Of a stretch of 64,000 nt of DNA, positions 9,562-19,296 are shown piece by piece; the stretch's first letter is position 1, and every line of letters starts with the position of its first letter. The translations under genes and the position numbers were made by a program. Origin of the DNA: Pseudomonas kairouanensis (GTDB taxonomy: Bacteria > Pseudomonadota > Gammaproteobacteria > Pseudomonadales > Pseudomonadaceae); assembly GCF_004682055.1 (NCBI RefSeq), contig NZ_QUZU01000008.1, positions 119,749 to 183,748 of the forward strand, in the 5' to 3' direction. The notes below the pieces were generated by a model, which saw only the letters and a list, made by a program, of their open reading frames with translations, searched no databases and was not told the origin of the DNA.

Positions 9562-10707
9562 ATGACGTCACTTGTAAGCGCTCCCTCGGATAGGCTGCCT
9601 TTAGGCAGCTTGCTGGCACTGGCCTGCGCTGGCTTTATCACCATCCTGACCGAAGCCATGCCTGCTGGGCTTCTGCCCCAAATGGGCGAAGGCCTTCGCG
9701 TGTCGCCGGCCCTGGTCGGCCAACTGGTCACGCTCTACGCCCTGGGCTCACTGCTGGCAGCCATTCCCCTGACCTTGCTGACACGGGGCTGGCGCAGGCG
9801 GCCACTGTTGCTATTGGCCATTGGGGGCTTTGCGCTGGTCAACAGTGTGACCGCCGTATCCAGCCACTACGGTATTACGTTGACCGCGCGTTTCTTCGCC
9901 GGGGCATTCGCCGGGTTGCTATGGGCGCTGTTGGCCGGCTACGCCAGCCGGATGGTGGCGCCACACCTGCAAGGCCGGGCAATTGCGGTGGCCATGTTGG
10001 GTGCGCCACTGGCCCTGTCACTGGGTGTACCGGCAGGCACCTTCCTGGGCTCGGTGGTGGGCTGGCGCCTGAGTTTTGCAATCATGACCGGGCTGACGCT
10101 GGTGCTGCTGATGTGGGCGCGCTGGCAACTGCCGGACTTCGCTGGCCAACCCACCGAGAAGCGCTTGGGGCTGCGCCAAGTGCTGAGTTTGCCCGGTATT
10201 CGTCCGGTGCTGTGGGTGACCTTCACCTACGTACTGGCCCATAACATTTTGTACACCTACATTGCGCCGATGCTAGTGCCGGCGGGGATCGCCGCCGACA
10301 TCGATAAGGTGCTGCTGCTGTTTGGCCTGGCAGCGCTGGTGAGCATCTGGCTGGTGGGCCTGCTGATCGACCGCTGGCTGCGCCTGTTAGTGCTGGTCAG
10401 TTGCGCGCTGTTCGGTTCACTCGCCCTCGCGTTAGCCGCCTGGATCAGCTCGCCGTGGGTGGTCTACATCGCCGTAGCGGTTTGGGGCCTGGCGTTCGGT
10501 GGGTTGCCGGCCCTGCTGCAAACGGCACTGGCGAAGGCCGCCGGGGACTCGGCAGATGCAGCACAGTCGATGCTTGTGACGGTGTGGAACCTGGGCATCG
10601 CCGGCGGCGGGCTGGTAGGCGGTTTATTACTGCAAAGCTGGGGGGTGATTGCGTTCCCGTGGGCAGTCGTGGTGTTGATGCTGCTGGCGCTGAGCAAGCG
10701 CCCATAA
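9562..10707 (+). CDS. Major facilitator superfamily transporter (12-TM, DHA1/AraJ-like)
   Basis: 381 residues, almost entirely hydrophobic, with about 12 predicted membrane spans. The motif after TM2 (LTLLTRGWRRRPLL) and the TM5 glycine-rich segment (LGAPLALSLGVPAGTFLG) fit drug:H+ antiporters of the AraJ/YdhP type that export sugars or drugs. The ATG at 9562 is chosen over a TTG at 9544. It is divergent from the LysR gene and ends in a strong two-way terminator. Substrate unknown. Confidence 0.88.
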   Translation: MTSLVSAPSDRLPLGSLLALACAGFITILTEAMPAGLLPQMGEGLRVSPALVGQLVTLYALGSLLAAIPLTLLTRGWRRRPLLLLAIGGFALVNSVTAVSSHYGITLTARFFAGAFAGLLWALLAGYASRMVAPHLQGRAIAVAMLGAPLALSLGVPAGTFLGSVVGWRLSFAIMTGLTLVLLMWARWQLPDFAGQPTEKRLGLRQVLSLPGIRPVLWVTFTYVLAHNILYTYIAPMLVPAGIAADIDKVLLLFGLAALVSIWLVGLLIDRWLRLLVLVSCALFGSLALALAAWISSPWVVYIAVAVWGLAFGGLPALLQTALAKAAGDSADAAQSMLVTVWNLGIAGGGLVGGLLLQSWGVIAFPWAVVVLMLLALSKRP

Positions 10708-10742
10708 AAAAGCCCCCGGCCTTTTCAGACCGGGGGCTTTTT
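10708..10742. terminator. Bidirectional Rho-independent terminator
   Basis: A GCCCCCGG / CCGGGGGC stem is flanked by A-run and T-run on either side, between the convergent MFS and ppiD genes. It can serve both. Confidence 0.9.
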
Positions 10743-10755
10743 ATTCAGACCATCA

Positions 10756-12630
10756 TCAGTACTTCTTGATGTCAGCCTTGTTTTCCAACTGCTTGCGGTA
10801 CGCCGCGAAGTCCTGCTGGCCCACACGGGAAGCGAGGAAGCGGCGGATTTGCGCCTTTTCTTCGTCCGTTGGGGCCGCCGCCTCGTTAACGCCGTTCAAG
10901 CGCACGATCACCAGGCTCCCGTCACGCAGGGTCACGGTGGTAAAGGTCGGCTTGTCCTTGGCCGCAGGCTTGGGCATGCGGAACAGGGCTTGCAGCACGG
11001 CCGGATCGATCGCTTCCTGGTTACGGGTAGCGGCTTCGGTCACTTTCCACGCCTGGCCGTCTACCGGCTGGTTCAGCGGGGTCTTGCCATCGCGCAGGCT
11101 GGCGATCAACTCGTCAGCATGAGCCTTGGCAGCCGCACTGGCGCGCTCCTTGGCCAACTGGGTGCGAATCGCCGCAGCGACGCTTTCCAGCGGCAGTTGT
11201 GCAGGCTTCAAGTGCTCTTTGGCACGCAGCACGATGATGGTTTCCGGGTCCAGCTCGATGGCGGAACTGTTGGCACCTTCATCCAGCACTTCGGGGCTGA
11301 ACGCAGCGGTGACCACGGCACGGTTGGCCGCAACACCTTCACCACCTTCACGGCCAAATGGCGCGGAGGTGTGCACGGTCAACTTCAGGTCAGACGCCGG
11401 CTGAGCCAGGTCAGAGGCTTCAAATGCCGCATCTTCCAATTGCTTGGTCGCTTCGACATAACGCTGCTCCACCTGTTGGGTCTTGAGCTCGCGGGTCAGC
11501 TTGTCTTTCAGGCTGGCAAACGTCGGCACTTCAGGTGCTTCAACGCCCAACAGCTTGATCAAGTGCCAACCGAAGGTGCTGCGTACCGGCGCCGAAACCT
11601 GGTCCTTGTTCAAGGCGTACAGGGCGGTTTCGAAGTCAGGGTCGTACACGCCAGGACCGGCGAAGCCGAGGTCGCCGCCGTTGTTGGCCGAACCTGGGTC
11701 CTGGGAGAACTCCTTGGCCAGGGCCTCGAACTTCTCGCCCTTGGCCAGGCGCGCCTGGATCTCTTCGATCTTGGCCTTGGCCTGGGCGTCGGTGACCTTG
11801 TCGTTGACTTCAATCAGGATGTGCGCCGCACGACGCTGTTCGGCGAGGTTGGCGGTTTCTTTCTGATAGGCAGCTTGCAGCTCTTCGTCCTTGACACTGA
11901 CCTGGTCGAAGAAAGAGGACTTCTTCAGTTCCAGGTAATCAATGACAACGCGGTCCGGCGTCATGAACTCTTTGGCGTGCTGGTCGTAGTAAGCCTTGAC
12001 CTCATCGTCGGTGAGCTTCACCGCAGCAGCGTCTGCCTTGATGTTGACGGTGGCGAAATCGCGGGTCTGCTTTTCCAGGCGAGCGAAGGCCAGCACTTCG
12101 GCGTCGGTGACAAAACCGCTGCCGGCAATACCTGCGCGAACCTGGCCGATGAGCATTTCCTGGGTCATCATTTGACGGAACTGCATACGGCTGTAGCCCA
12201 GCTGACGAATCACCTGGTCAAAGCGTTCGGCATTGAACTTGCCATCCACCTGGAATTCCGGTGTCTGCAGGATCACCTGGTCCAGCGCTGCTTCAGAGAA
12301 GCCAAACTTGGAATCGGCAGCGCCTTGCAGCAGCAGCTTGCGATCGATCAGGCCCTTGAGGGCCGCTTCGCGCAGCAGTTTTTCGTCCAGCAGGGAGGCG
12401 TCGAAATCCTTGCCCAGCTGTTGCATCAACTGGCGACGTTGCATGTCGACGGCCTGGCTCAGTTCGGTCTGGGTGATTTCTTCACCGTTGACCTTGGCCA
12501 CGTCCTGCTTGTTGTTACCCGAAGCCTGGAAAATGGCTTCGATACCGGTGAACGCCATCAATGCGACGATGATCCCGATAATGGTCTTGGCAATCCAGCC
12601 TTGTGAATTGTCCCTGATATTTTGCAGCAT
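10756..12630 (-). CDS. ppiD: Peptidyl-prolyl cis-trans isomerase D (periplasmic folding chaperone)
   Basis: 624 residues, typical of PpiD. The start MLQNIRDNSQGWIAKTIIGI gives a single inner-membrane anchor (about 13-33). A SurA-like N-terminal chaperone region follows, then a parvulin domain at about 265-360 (RAAHILIEV ... GGDLGFAGPGVYDPDF ... GWHLIKLL) and a long C-terminal chaperone region. It acts on the periplasmic side of the Sec translocon. It lies downstream of hupB in the conserved lon-hupB-ppiD order but is separated by the terminator at 12694-12722, so it may have its own promoter. Confidence 0.95.
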   Translation of the reverse strand: MLQNIRDNSQGWIAKTIIGIIVALMAFTGIEAIFQASGNNKQDVAKVNGEEITQTELSQAVDMQRRQLMQQLGKDFDASLLDEKLLREAALKGLIDRKLLLQGAADSKFGFSEAALDQVILQTPEFQVDGKFNAERFDQVIRQLGYSRMQFRQMMTQEMLIGQVRAGIAGSGFVTDAEVLAFARLEKQTRDFATVNIKADAAAVKLTDDEVKAYYDQHAKEFMTPDRVVIDYLELKKSSFFDQVSVKDEELQAAYQKETANLAEQRRAAHILIEVNDKVTDAQAKAKIEEIQARLAKGEKFEALAKEFSQDPGSANNGGDLGFAGPGVYDPDFETALYALNKDQVSAPVRSTFGWHLIKLLGVEAPEVPTFASLKDKLTRELKTQQVEQRYVEATKQLEDAAFEASDLAQPASDLKLTVHTSAPFGREGGEGVAANRAVVTAAFSPEVLDEGANSSAIELDPETIIVLRAKEHLKPAQLPLESVAAAIRTQLAKERASAAAKAHADELIASLRDGKTPLNQPVDGQAWKVTEAATRNQEAIDPAVLQALFRMPKPAAKDKPTFTTVTLRDGSLVIVRLNGVNEAAAPTDEEKAQIRRFLASRVGQQDFAAYRKQLENKADIKKY

Positions 12631-12693
12631 GCGTCCCCCAGAAACGGTTGAACTTCAAAAATAGGCAACCGTGGAGCGTGGGTAGAGTACGGA

Positions 12694-12722
12694 TATAAGA
12701 AAGGCGCATCCTAGGATGCGCC
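12694..12722 (-). terminator. Rho-independent terminator downstream of hupB
   Basis: A perfect GGCGCATCC-TA-GGATGCGCC hairpin, followed on the minus strand by TTTCTTAT. It would end the hupB transcript, including the structured region at 12733-12835, before ppiD. Confidence 0.8.
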
Positions 12723-12732
12723 TTCTCGCAAC

Positions 12733-12835
12733 TGGCGGAGCGGACGGGGGCTTCGATTTCTCCCCCCAGCTTGGCGACCCGATGAATACGTGGGTCCCTT
12801 ACCGCTCCGCTGCCAGGTCGAACCTGCGTTCGACC
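12733..12835 (-). ncRNA. Candidate structured RNA in the hupB 3' region (three-way junction plus hairpin)
   Basis: GCGGAGCGG (12735-12743) pairs with CCGCTCCGC (12802-12810) in a 9-bp closing stem. Inside it are two hairpins: a G-run/C-run stem (12746-12767) and GACCC/GGGTC (12776-12796). Next to it is a separate perfect 8-bp hairpin with a four-base loop, GGTCGAAC/GTTCGACC (12816-12835). The whole lies between the hupB stop and the terminator at 12694-12722. It could be a 3'-UTR-derived small RNA or an RNA-stability element. It is not a tRNA: the arms and loops have the wrong sizes. Strand is inferred from the terminator. Confidence 0.5.
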
Positions 12836-12861
12836 CGGGTAGGTCAAGGCTTGATCGAAGC

Positions 12862-13134
12862 TTAGTTAACAGCTTCTTTCAGGGCTTTACCGGCTTTGAA
12901 ACCTGGTTTCTTGGCAGCCGCGATATTCAGTGCTGCGCCAGTCTGTGGGTTACGGCCAGTGCGAGCTGGGCGGTCAGTCACAGAGAAAGTACCGAAGCCT
13001 ACCAGTACTACGGAGTCGCCGGCCTTCAGAGCGCCAGTGACGGATTCGATTACTGCATCCAGCGCACGGCCAGCAGCAGCTTTCGGGATATCAGCGGATG
13101 CAGCGATAGCATCAATCAGTTCCGACTTGTTCAC
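12862..13134 (-). CDS. hupB: Nucleoid-associated protein HU, beta subunit
   Basis: 90 residues, exactly HU length. It starts on GTG with an AAGGGG ribosome site 8 bases upstream. The HU signature [21 protein letters not shown] forms the DNA-bending arm, and [16 protein letters not shown] ends the protein. HU dimers bend and compact DNA. It follows lon on the same strand, as in other pseudomonads. Confidence 0.97.
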   Translation of the reverse strand: MNKSELIDAIAASADIPKAAAGRALDAVIESVTGALKAGDSVVLVGFGTFSVTDRPARTGRNPQTGAALNIAAAKKPGFKAGKALKEAVN

Positions 13135-13282
13135 TCTAAGTCCCCTTATATATCTATTGAGTATGATTCTAAGTTTTTTGGTGAAAGCAAAAACCAGTGC
13201 TGAATGGCCTACAGACACTTAAGAGCCGCTTTATAACAAGGGCTCTAAAAAGCTGTCAAGGAAGCCCCCAGGCTTAATCGCA

Positions 13283-15679
13283 TTAATGCGTGCTAATTCT
13301 TTCCTTGGAATCAGACTCACGTTTTTCGTCCTTTGCAACTATCTCCGGAGCCACATCCGGCAAGGGCTCCGGCGCGTATTGCAGCGCAATTTGCAGGACC
13401 TCGTCAATCCATTTAACGGGTTTAATCTGCAGATCTTGCTTGATGTTGTCAGGAATTTCCTTCAAGTCGCGAACATTCTCTTCAGGAATGATCACGGTCT
13501 TGATACCACCGCGGTGTGCGGCAAGCAATTTCTCTTTCAAACCACCAATCGCCAATACCTGGCCGCGCAAGGTGATTTCACCGGTCATTGCCACATCGGC
13601 ACGCACCGGGATGCCGGTCAGTGCCGACACCAGCGCCGTGCACATGCCTACGCCAGCGCTAGGGCCATCTTTGGGGGTGGCCCCTTCAGGCATGTGGATG
13701 TGAGTGTCGTGCTTCTCGTGGAAGTCCAGGGGGATCCCCAGGCTCTTGGCGCGGCTGCGCACCACGGTCTGCGCGGCGGTGATGGATTCGACCATCACAT
13801 CACCGAGGGAGCCGGTCTTGATCAGTTGGCCTTTGCCTGGGATCACCGCAGCTTCGATGGTCAGCAACTCGCCACCCACCTGGGTCCATGCCAGGCCAGT
13901 CACCTGCCCTACCTGGTCCTGTTGCTCAGCCAGGCCATAACGGAATTTACGCACGCCAAGGAAGTGTTCCAGGGAGTCCGCAGTCACCTTCACCGAGAAG
14001 CGTTTTTCCAGCGCATGTTCCTTGACCGCCTTGCGGCAAATCTTCGCGATCTGGCGCTCCAGGCCCCGTACACCGGCCTCGCGAGTGTAGTAGCGCACGA
14101 TGTCACGGATCGCCTCGACCTCAAATTCGATCTCGCCTTTCTTCAGGCCATTGGCCGAAGTCTGCTTGGGCGCGAGGTATTTGACGGCGATATTGATCTT
14201 CTCGTCTTCGGTGTAACCCGGCAGACGAATCACCTCCATCCGGTCCAGCAATGCTGGTGGAATGTTCATGGAGTTGGAGGTGCAGAGGAACATTACGTCG
14301 GACAGGTCGTAGTCGACTTCCAGGTAATGGTCGTTGAAATTGTGGTTCTGCTCCGGGTCGAGCACTTCCAGCAACGCCGATGCAGGATCGCCGCGCATGT
14401 CGCTGCCCATTTTGTCGATTTCATCAAGCAGGAACAGCGGGTTGCGTACGCCCACTTTTGTCATCTTTTGAATCAATCTTCCTGGCATCGAACCGATATA
14501 AGTCCGGCGATGACCACGGATTTCCGCTTCATCACGCACGCCACCAAGGGCCATGCGCACGAATTTACGGTTGGTTGCGTTGGCAATGGACTCGGCCAAG
14601 GAGGTTTTACCCACACCTGGCGGGCCAACCAGGCACAACACAGGGCCACGAATTTTCTTCACGCGCTTTTGCACGGCGAGGTATTCGAGGATGCGTTCTT
14701 TGACTTCTTCGAGGCCATAGTGGTCGGCGTCGAGGATGTCTTCAGCACGAGCCAGGTCCAGGCGCACTTTGGTCTGGGCCTTCCACGGCACCTGCACCAG
14801 CCAATCAATATAGGAACGAACCACGGTGGCTTCGGCCGACATTGGCGACATTTGCTTGAGCTTGTTCAGCTCGGCGGTGGCTTTGGTCAGGGCGTCTTTT
14901 GGCAGGCCAGCGGCATCGATACGCTTTTTCAGCTCTTCGATTTCGTTGTGGCCTTCCTCGCTGTCACCGAGCTCTTTCTGAATGGCCTTCATCTGCTCAT
15001 TCAAGTAGTACTCGCGCTGACTGCGCTCCATTTGTTTCTTCACACGACCGCGAATGCGCTTCTCAACCTGCAACAGGTCGATTTCGGCATCCAGCAGCGC
15101 CAGCACATGCTCAACACGGGCCGACAAGTCGATGATTTCGAGAATGTCCTGCTTCTGTTCGATCTTCAGCGCCATGTGCGCGGCCATGGTGTCTACCAGG
15201 CGGCTTGGCTCATCGATGCTGTTGAGGGACGACAGGACTTCAGCCGGGACTTTCTTGCCCAGTTGTACATACTGCTCGAACTGCGAGAGCAAGCTGCGCA
15301 CGAAGACTTCGGATTCACGCTCAGGGGCTTCGACTTCGTCGATCAACGCCACTTCGGCGCGCAGGTGGCCGTCCACCTCCATGAAACGCTCGACGGCACC
15401 GCGCTGCTCACCCTCTACCAACACCTTGACGGTGCCATCGGGCAGCTTGAGCAGTTGCAGGACAGTGGCAATGGTACCAACGCGATACAGGGCGTCTTCG
15501 CCTGGATCATCATCAGCAGGATTTCTCTGGGCCAACAGCAGGATTTGCTTGTCGCCCGTCATCGCAGCCTCGAGGGCTTCGATAGACTTCTCGCGCCCCA
15601 CGAACAGCGGGATAACCATGTGCGGATAGACGACGACATCACGCAACGGCAGGAGAGGCAATTCGATGGTGGTCTTCAT
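13283..15679 (-). CDS. lon: ATP-dependent endopeptidase La (Lon protease)
   Basis: 798 residues. The N-terminal substrate-binding domain (LPLLPLRDVVVYPHM) is followed by the AAA+ module with Walker A GPPGVGKTSLAE and Walker B FLLDEIDKM, then the Ser-Lys protease domain with catalytic Ser in DGPSAGVGM and Lys in GGLKEKLLAAHRGG. It degrades misfolded and regulatory proteins in the cytosol. The start is ATG 15679 (MKTTIELPLLPLRD) with a GAGGCG ribosome site; longer in-frame starts have no support. A sigma-32-like promoter lies 42-70 bp upstream. Confidence 0.97.
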   Translation of the reverse strand: MKTTIELPLLPLRDVVVYPHMVIPLFVGREKSIEALEAAMTGDKQILLLAQRNPADDDPGEDALYRVGTIATVLQLLKLPDGTVKVLVEGEQRGAVERFMEVDGHLRAEVALIDEVEAPERESEVFVRSLLSQFEQYVQLGKKVPAEVLSSLNSIDEPSRLVDTMAAHMALKIEQKQDILEIIDLSARVEHVLALLDAEIDLLQVEKRIRGRVKKQMERSQREYYLNEQMKAIQKELGDSEEGHNEIEELKKRIDAAGLPKDALTKATAELNKLKQMSPMSAEATVVRSYIDWLVQVPWKAQTKVRLDLARAEDILDADHYGLEEVKERILEYLAVQKRVKKIRGPVLCLVGPPGVGKTSLAESIANATNRKFVRMALGGVRDEAEIRGHRRTYIGSMPGRLIQKMTKVGVRNPLFLLDEIDKMGSDMRGDPASALLEVLDPEQNHNFNDHYLEVDYDLSDVMFLCTSNSMNIPPALLDRMEVIRLPGYTEDEKINIAVKYLAPKQTSANGLKKGEIEFEVEAIRDIVRYYTREAGVRGLERQIAKICRKAVKEHALEKRFSVKVTADSLEHFLGVRKFRYGLAEQQDQVGQVTGLAWTQVGGELLTIEAAVIPGKGQLIKTGSLGDVMVESITAAQTVVRSRAKSLGIPLDFHEKHDTHIHMPEGATPKDGPSAGVGMCTALVSALTGIPVRADVAMTGEITLRGQVLAIGGLKEKLLAAHRGGIKTVIIPEENVRDLKEIPDNIKQDLQIKPVKWIDEVLQIALQYAPEPLPDVAPEIVAKDEKRESDSKERISTH

Positions 15680-15720
15680 GATTTCGCCTCTATGACAGAT
15701 GAAAAATAAGCTTGAAACCA

Positions 15721-15749
15721 AGATGGGGGCTGCATGCAAAAAAAACAAG
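15721..15749 (-). promoter_or_regulatory. Candidate sigma-32 (heat-shock) promoter of lon
   Basis: On the minus strand CTTGTT (15744-15749) and CCCCATCT (15721-15728) are separated by 15 bp. The E. coli consensus is CTTGAA and CCCCATNT with 13-15 bp between. The predicted transcript would start about 35 bases before the lon ATG. Heat-shock control of lon is established in enterobacteria. Confidence 0.6.
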
Positions 15750-15800
15750 CTTATTGCCAGCAGTTAAACGCAGGAAAGGTCTTACGGCAAAAAACACCGC

Positions 15801-15836
15801 AAAAACAAAGGGGCCCCTGGAGGCCCCTTGTTTGTA
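15801..15836 (-). terminator. Rho-independent terminator of clpX
   Basis: AAGGGGCC/GGCCCCTT with a six-base loop, followed on the minus strand by TTTGTTTTTG, 18 bases past the clpX stop. Confidence 0.88.
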
Positions 15837-15853
15837 CCGACACTGCACAACGC

Positions 15854-17146
15854 TTACGCGTCTGGCGCAGCCTTGGCAGCTTTGGCCGCCGGCTCACTGT
15901 TTTCGTAGATAAACAGCGGCTTGGACTTACCTTCTATAACGCTTTCGTCGATCACCACTTTACTCACCTCAGACTGCGAGGGAATTTCGTACATGGTGTC
16001 GAGCAACACGCCTTCGAGGATCGAGCGCAGGCCACGCGCACCGGTCTTGCGCTCCAGTGCCCGCTTGGCCACTGCTTTGAGTGCATCGGTACGGAACTCG
16101 AGGTCTACACCTTCCATTTCGAACAGCTTGGCGTATTGCTTGGTCAGGGCGTTTTTCGGCTCGGTGAGGATCTGAATCAGAGCAGCCTCATCCAACTCGT
16201 CCAACGTTGCCAGGACCGGCAGACGGCCGACAAATTCCGGGATCAGACCGAACTTGACCAGATCGTCAGGCTCGACTTCACGCAGGGACTCGCCCACCTT
16301 CTTGCCTTCTTCCTTGCTGCGCACTTCTGCACTGAAACCGATACCGCCACGGGTGGAACGCTGCTGGATAACTTTTTCCAACCCCGAGAATGCACCGCCA
16401 CAGATGAACAGGATGTTGCGCGTATCAACCTGAAGGAATTCCTGCTGCGGGTGCTTGCGGCCGCCTTGTGGCGGTACGGAAGCAACCGTGCCTTCGATCA
16501 GTTTCAACAGGGCTTGCTGCACGCCTTCACCGGAAACGTCCCGGGTGATCGACGGGTTGTCGGACTTGCGCGAGATCTTGTCGATTTCGTCGATGTAGAC
16601 AATACCCATCTGGGCCTTCTCTACGTCGTAGTCACACTTTTGCAGCAGTTTCTGAATGATGTTCTCGACGTCCTCGCCTACGTAGCCAGCCTCGGTGAGG
16701 GTGGTGGCGTCGGCGATGGTGAACGGAACGTTCAGCAGGCGAGCGAGGGTTTCTGCAAGCAGGGTCTTACCCGAGCCTGTAGGACCGATCAGCAAGATGT
16801 TGCTCTTGCCGAGCTCGACTTCGTCGCCTTTCTTGTCACGCTGGTTCAAGCGCTTGTAGTGGTTGTATACCGCTACGGCCAGAACCTTCTTTGCACGTTC
16901 TTGACCAATGACGTACTGGTCAAGGATGCCGCTGATTTCTTTAGGCGAAGGCAATTTATGCGCACTGCTCTCGGCCTGGGCTTCCTGCACCTCCTCACGG
17001 ATGATGTCATTGCACAGGTCGACGCACTCGTCGCAGATAAAGACCGAGGGGCCGGCAATCAACTTGCGTACTTCATGCTGGCTTTTGCCACAGAAGGAGC
17101 AATAGAGCAGCTTGCCGTTGTCCTCGCCGTTGCGGGTGTCAGTCAT
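15854..17146 (-). CDS. clpX: ATP-dependent Clp protease ATP-binding subunit ClpX
   Basis: 430 residues. The N-terminal four-Cys zinc domain (YCSFCGKSQ ... [10 protein letters not shown]) binds adaptors. The AAA+ unfoldase has Walker [13 protein letters not shown] and Walker [10 protein letters not shown], and the [11 protein letters not shown] segment follows the pore region. The ClpP-contact IGF-like loop is expected around residues 265-275. It unfolds tagged substrates and feeds ClpP, encoded directly upstream on the same strand. The ATG at 17146 matches the known N-terminus. Confidence 0.97.
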   Translation of the reverse strand: MTDTRNGEDNGKLLYCSFCGKSQHEVRKLIAGPSVFICDECVDLCNDIIREEVQEAQAESSAHKLPSPKEISGILDQYVIGQERAKKVLAVAVYNHYKRLNQRDKKGDEVELGKSNILLIGPTGSGKTLLAETLARLLNVPFTIADATTLTEAGYVGEDVENIIQKLLQKCDYDVEKAQMGIVYIDEIDKISRKSDNPSITRDVSGEGVQQALLKLIEGTVASVPPQGGRKHPQQEFLQVDTRNILFICGGAFSGLEKVIQQRSTRGGIGFSAEVRSKEEGKKVGESLREVEPDDLVKFGLIPEFVGRLPVLATLDELDEAALIQILTEPKNALTKQYAKLFEMEGVDLEFRTDALKAVAKRALERKTGARGLRSILEGVLLDTMYEIPSQSEVSKVVIDESVIEGKSKPLFIYENSEPAAKAAKAAPDA

Positions 17147-17258
17147 TCGTTCGATCCAAATCCGATAGGCTTGCAACACAAGATGAAGGCTTATGCGGGC
17201 TTTTTCAAGCCCGCAGGTGGTCGGGCATGCCGACCAGCCTTATTTTGAGTGGCTTATA

Positions 17259-17894
17259 TTAAGCTGGGCGACGGTCAATCACTTTATCGATCAGGCCATA
17301 GGCCTGTGCGGCTTCGGCGCTCATGAAGTTGTCGCGATTGGTGTCGCGCTCGATTTCTTCCAGGGTACGCCCGCTGTGCTTGGCCATCAGCGAGTTGAGG
17401 CGCTCACGGATAAACAGGATTTCCTTGGCGTGGATCTCGATGTCCGACGCCTGGCCCTGGAAACCGCCCAGTGGCTGGTGAATCATCACGCGGGAGTTCG
17501 GCAGGCAGAAACGCTTGCCCTCGGCACCAGCGGTCAACAGGAACGCGCCCATGCTGCAGGCTTGACCGATACAGGTGGTCGATACGTTCGGCTTGATGAA
17601 CTGCATGGTGTCGTAGATCGACATGCCCGCTGTCACCGAACCGCCTGGGGAGTTGATGTAGAGATGGATGTCCTTGTCCGGGTTTTCCGCTTCAAGGAAC
17701 AGCAGTTGCGCACAGATCAGGTTGGCCATGTAGTCCTCTACGGGGCCCACCAGAAAGATCACTCGCTCCTTGAGCAGGCGCGAGTAGATGTCGTAGGCGC
17801 GTTCGCCACGAGCGGACTGCTCGACAACCATCGGGACCAGGCCGCCAGCGGCCTGGATATCAGAGTTCTGCTGAATATAGGAATTACGGAACAT
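17259..17894 (-). CDS. clpP: ATP-dependent Clp protease proteolytic subunit
   Basis: 211 residues with the full catalytic set: Ser in [11 protein letters not shown], His in [14 protein letters not shown], and Asp in the [11 protein letters not shown] region. It forms the tetradecameric peptidase barrel that pairs with ClpX. A short N-terminal propeptide is expected to be cleaved. It lies between tig and clpX in the standard order. Confidence 0.97.
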   Translation of the reverse strand: MFRNSYIQQNSDIQAAGGLVPMVVEQSARGERAYDIYSRLLKERVIFLVGPVEDYMANLICAQLLFLEAENPDKDIHLYINSPGGSVTAGMSIYDTMQFIKPNVSTTCIGQACSMGAFLLTAGAEGKRFCLPNSRVMIHQPLGGFQGQASDIEIHAKEILFIRERLNSLMAKHSGRTLEEIERDTNRDNFMSAEAAQAYGLIDKVIDRRPA

Positions 17895-17933
17895 GCTCTG
17901 CAGTTACTCCCAAATAGTCATGTCTTGAAAACG

Positions 17934-17960
17934 CATAAGCCAGCGCGAGGCTGGCTTATG
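17934..17960 (-). terminator. Hairpin between tig and clpP, partial terminator
   Basis: CATAAGCCAGC/GCTGGCTTATG, an 11-bp perfect stem with a five-base loop, followed on the minus strand by CGTTTTC. The weak T-run suggests partial termination or mRNA protection inside a tig-clpP-clpX operon. Confidence 0.6.
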
Positions 17961-17985
17961 GTTGTATTTCCAACGAGTTGGACAA

Positions 17986-19296
17986 TCAGTCGGCTTGTGC
18001 TGCTTCCGCCGGTTTGACTGCTTCTTCGTAAGAGACCGCTTTATCGGTCACCTTAGCCTTCTGCAGAACAGTATCCACAACTTGTTCTTCCAGCACAACC
18101 GAACGTACTTCGTTCAGTTGCTGGTCGTTCTTGTAGTACCAAGCTACGACCTGCTCAGGCTCCTGGTAGGCCGAAGCCATTTCCTGGATCATTTCGCGAA
18201 CGCGGTCTTCGTCAGGCTTGAGGTCGAACTGCTTGACCACTTCAGCCACGATCAGGCCCAGCACGACGCGGCGCTTGGCTTGCTCTTCGAACAGCTCGGC
18301 CGGCAGTTGGTCAGGCTTGATGTTGCCACCAAACTGCTGAACAGCTTGTACGCGCAGACGGTCTACTTCGTTGGACAGCAGGGCCTTAGGCACTTCGATC
18401 GGGTTGGCAGCCAGCAGGCCGTCCATTACCTGGTTCTTGACCTTGGACTTGATGGCCTGGCGCAGCTCACGCTCCATGTTCTTGCGAACTTCGGTGCGGA
18501 AACCTTCGATACCGGTTTCCTTGATACCGAATTGAGCGAAGAACTCTTCGTTCAGCTCTGGCAGCTTAGGCTCGGAGACACTGTTGACGGTCACGGTGAA
18601 CTCGGCGGTTTTGCCAGCCAGGTCCAGGTTTTGGTAGTCAGCAGGGAAAGTCAGGTTCAGAACACGCTCTTCGCCGGCTTTAGCGCCAACCAGGCCGTCT
18701 TCGAAACCAGGGATCATGCGATTGGAACCCAGCACCAGCTGAGTACCCGTGGCGGAGCCGCCAGCGAAAACTTCGCCGTCAACCTTGCCAACGAAGTCGA
18801 TGTTCAGTTGGTCTTCGTTCTGGGCAGCACGATCGACCACTTCGAAACGGGTGTTCTGCTTGCGCAGGATTTCCAGCATGTTGTCCAGGTCCGAATCAGC
18901 CACTTCGGCGCTCAGACGCTCGATCTCGATACCTTCGAAACCGGCAACTTCAAATTCAGGGAACACTTCGAATACGGCAACGTATTCCAGGTCCTTGCCC
19001 GCTTCCAGGGACTTAGGCTCGATCGAAGGCGAGCCAGCCGGGTTCAGCTTTTGCTCGACAACGGCTTCGTAGAAGGAAGCCTGGATCACGTCACCTACCG
19101 CCTCCTGACGTGCATCAGCACCAAAACGGCGCTTGATTTCGCTCATCGGCACTTTGCCTGGACGGAAACCAGCGATCTTGGCCTTCTGGGCAGTCTGCTG
19201 CAGACGCTTGTTGACCGCAGTCTCGATACGCTCAGCCGGCACGGTGATGCTCAGGCGGCGCTCAAGAGCAGTAGTATTTTCAACAGAAACTTGCAT
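17986..19296 (-). CDS. tig: Trigger factor (ribosome-bound chaperone and prolyl isomerase)
   Basis: 436 residues, the family length. The N-terminal ribosome-binding domain holds the signature [17 protein letters not shown]. An FKBP-type isomerase domain follows (about 150-245: [20 protein letters not shown] ... [11 protein letters not shown]) and then the helical chaperone arms. It meets nascent chains at the ribosome exit. The ATG at 19296 ([15 protein letters not shown]) is the usual start. It is first in the tig-clpP-clpX-lon series. Confidence 0.97.
   Translation of the reverse strand: MQVSVENTTALERRLSITVPAERIETAVNKRLQQTAQKAKIAGFRPGKVPMSEIKRRFGADARQEAVGDVIQASFYEAVVEQKLNPAGSPSIEPKSLEAGKDLEYVAVFEVFPEFEVAGFEGIEIERLSAEVADSDLDNMLEILRKQNTRFEVVDRAAQNEDQLNIDFVGKVDGEVFAGGSATGTQLVLGSNRMIPGFEDGLVGAKAGEERVLNLTFPADYQNLDLAGKTAEFTVTVNSVSEPKLPELNEEFFAQFGIKETGIEGFRTEVRKNMERELRQAIKSKVKNQVMDGLLAANPIEVPKALLSNEVDRLRVQAVQQFGGNIKPDQLPAELFEEQAKRRVVLGLIVAEVVKQFDLKPDEDRVREMIQEMASAYQEPEQVVAWYYKNDQQLNEVRSVVLEEQVVDTVLQKAKVTDKAVSYEEAVKPAEAAQAD

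Noticed and set aside
8547..9731. Longer LysR ORF start
   Set aside because: It would overlap the divergent MFS gene; ATG 9446 has the ribosome site and the usual N-terminus.
10849..12606. 585-codon ORF on the plus strand
   Set aside because: Antisense shadow of ppiD, produced by GC-rich codons; no ribosome site and no domain.
12735..12810. Possible tRNA with acceptor-like 9-bp stem
   Set aside because: Only two inner arms, wrong loop sizes and no TTC-type T loop, so a structured RNA is the better reading.
13222..13246. Hairpin AGAGCC/GGCTCT after lon as a terminator
   Set aside because: No T-run on either strand and only 6 bp; function unclear, so no terminator is called.
13286..15709. 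807-codon ORF on the plus strand
   Set aside because: Antisense shadow of lon, which has full domain support.
15734..17248. 504-codon ORF on the plus strand
   Set aside because: Antisense to clpX; clpX motifs are clear.
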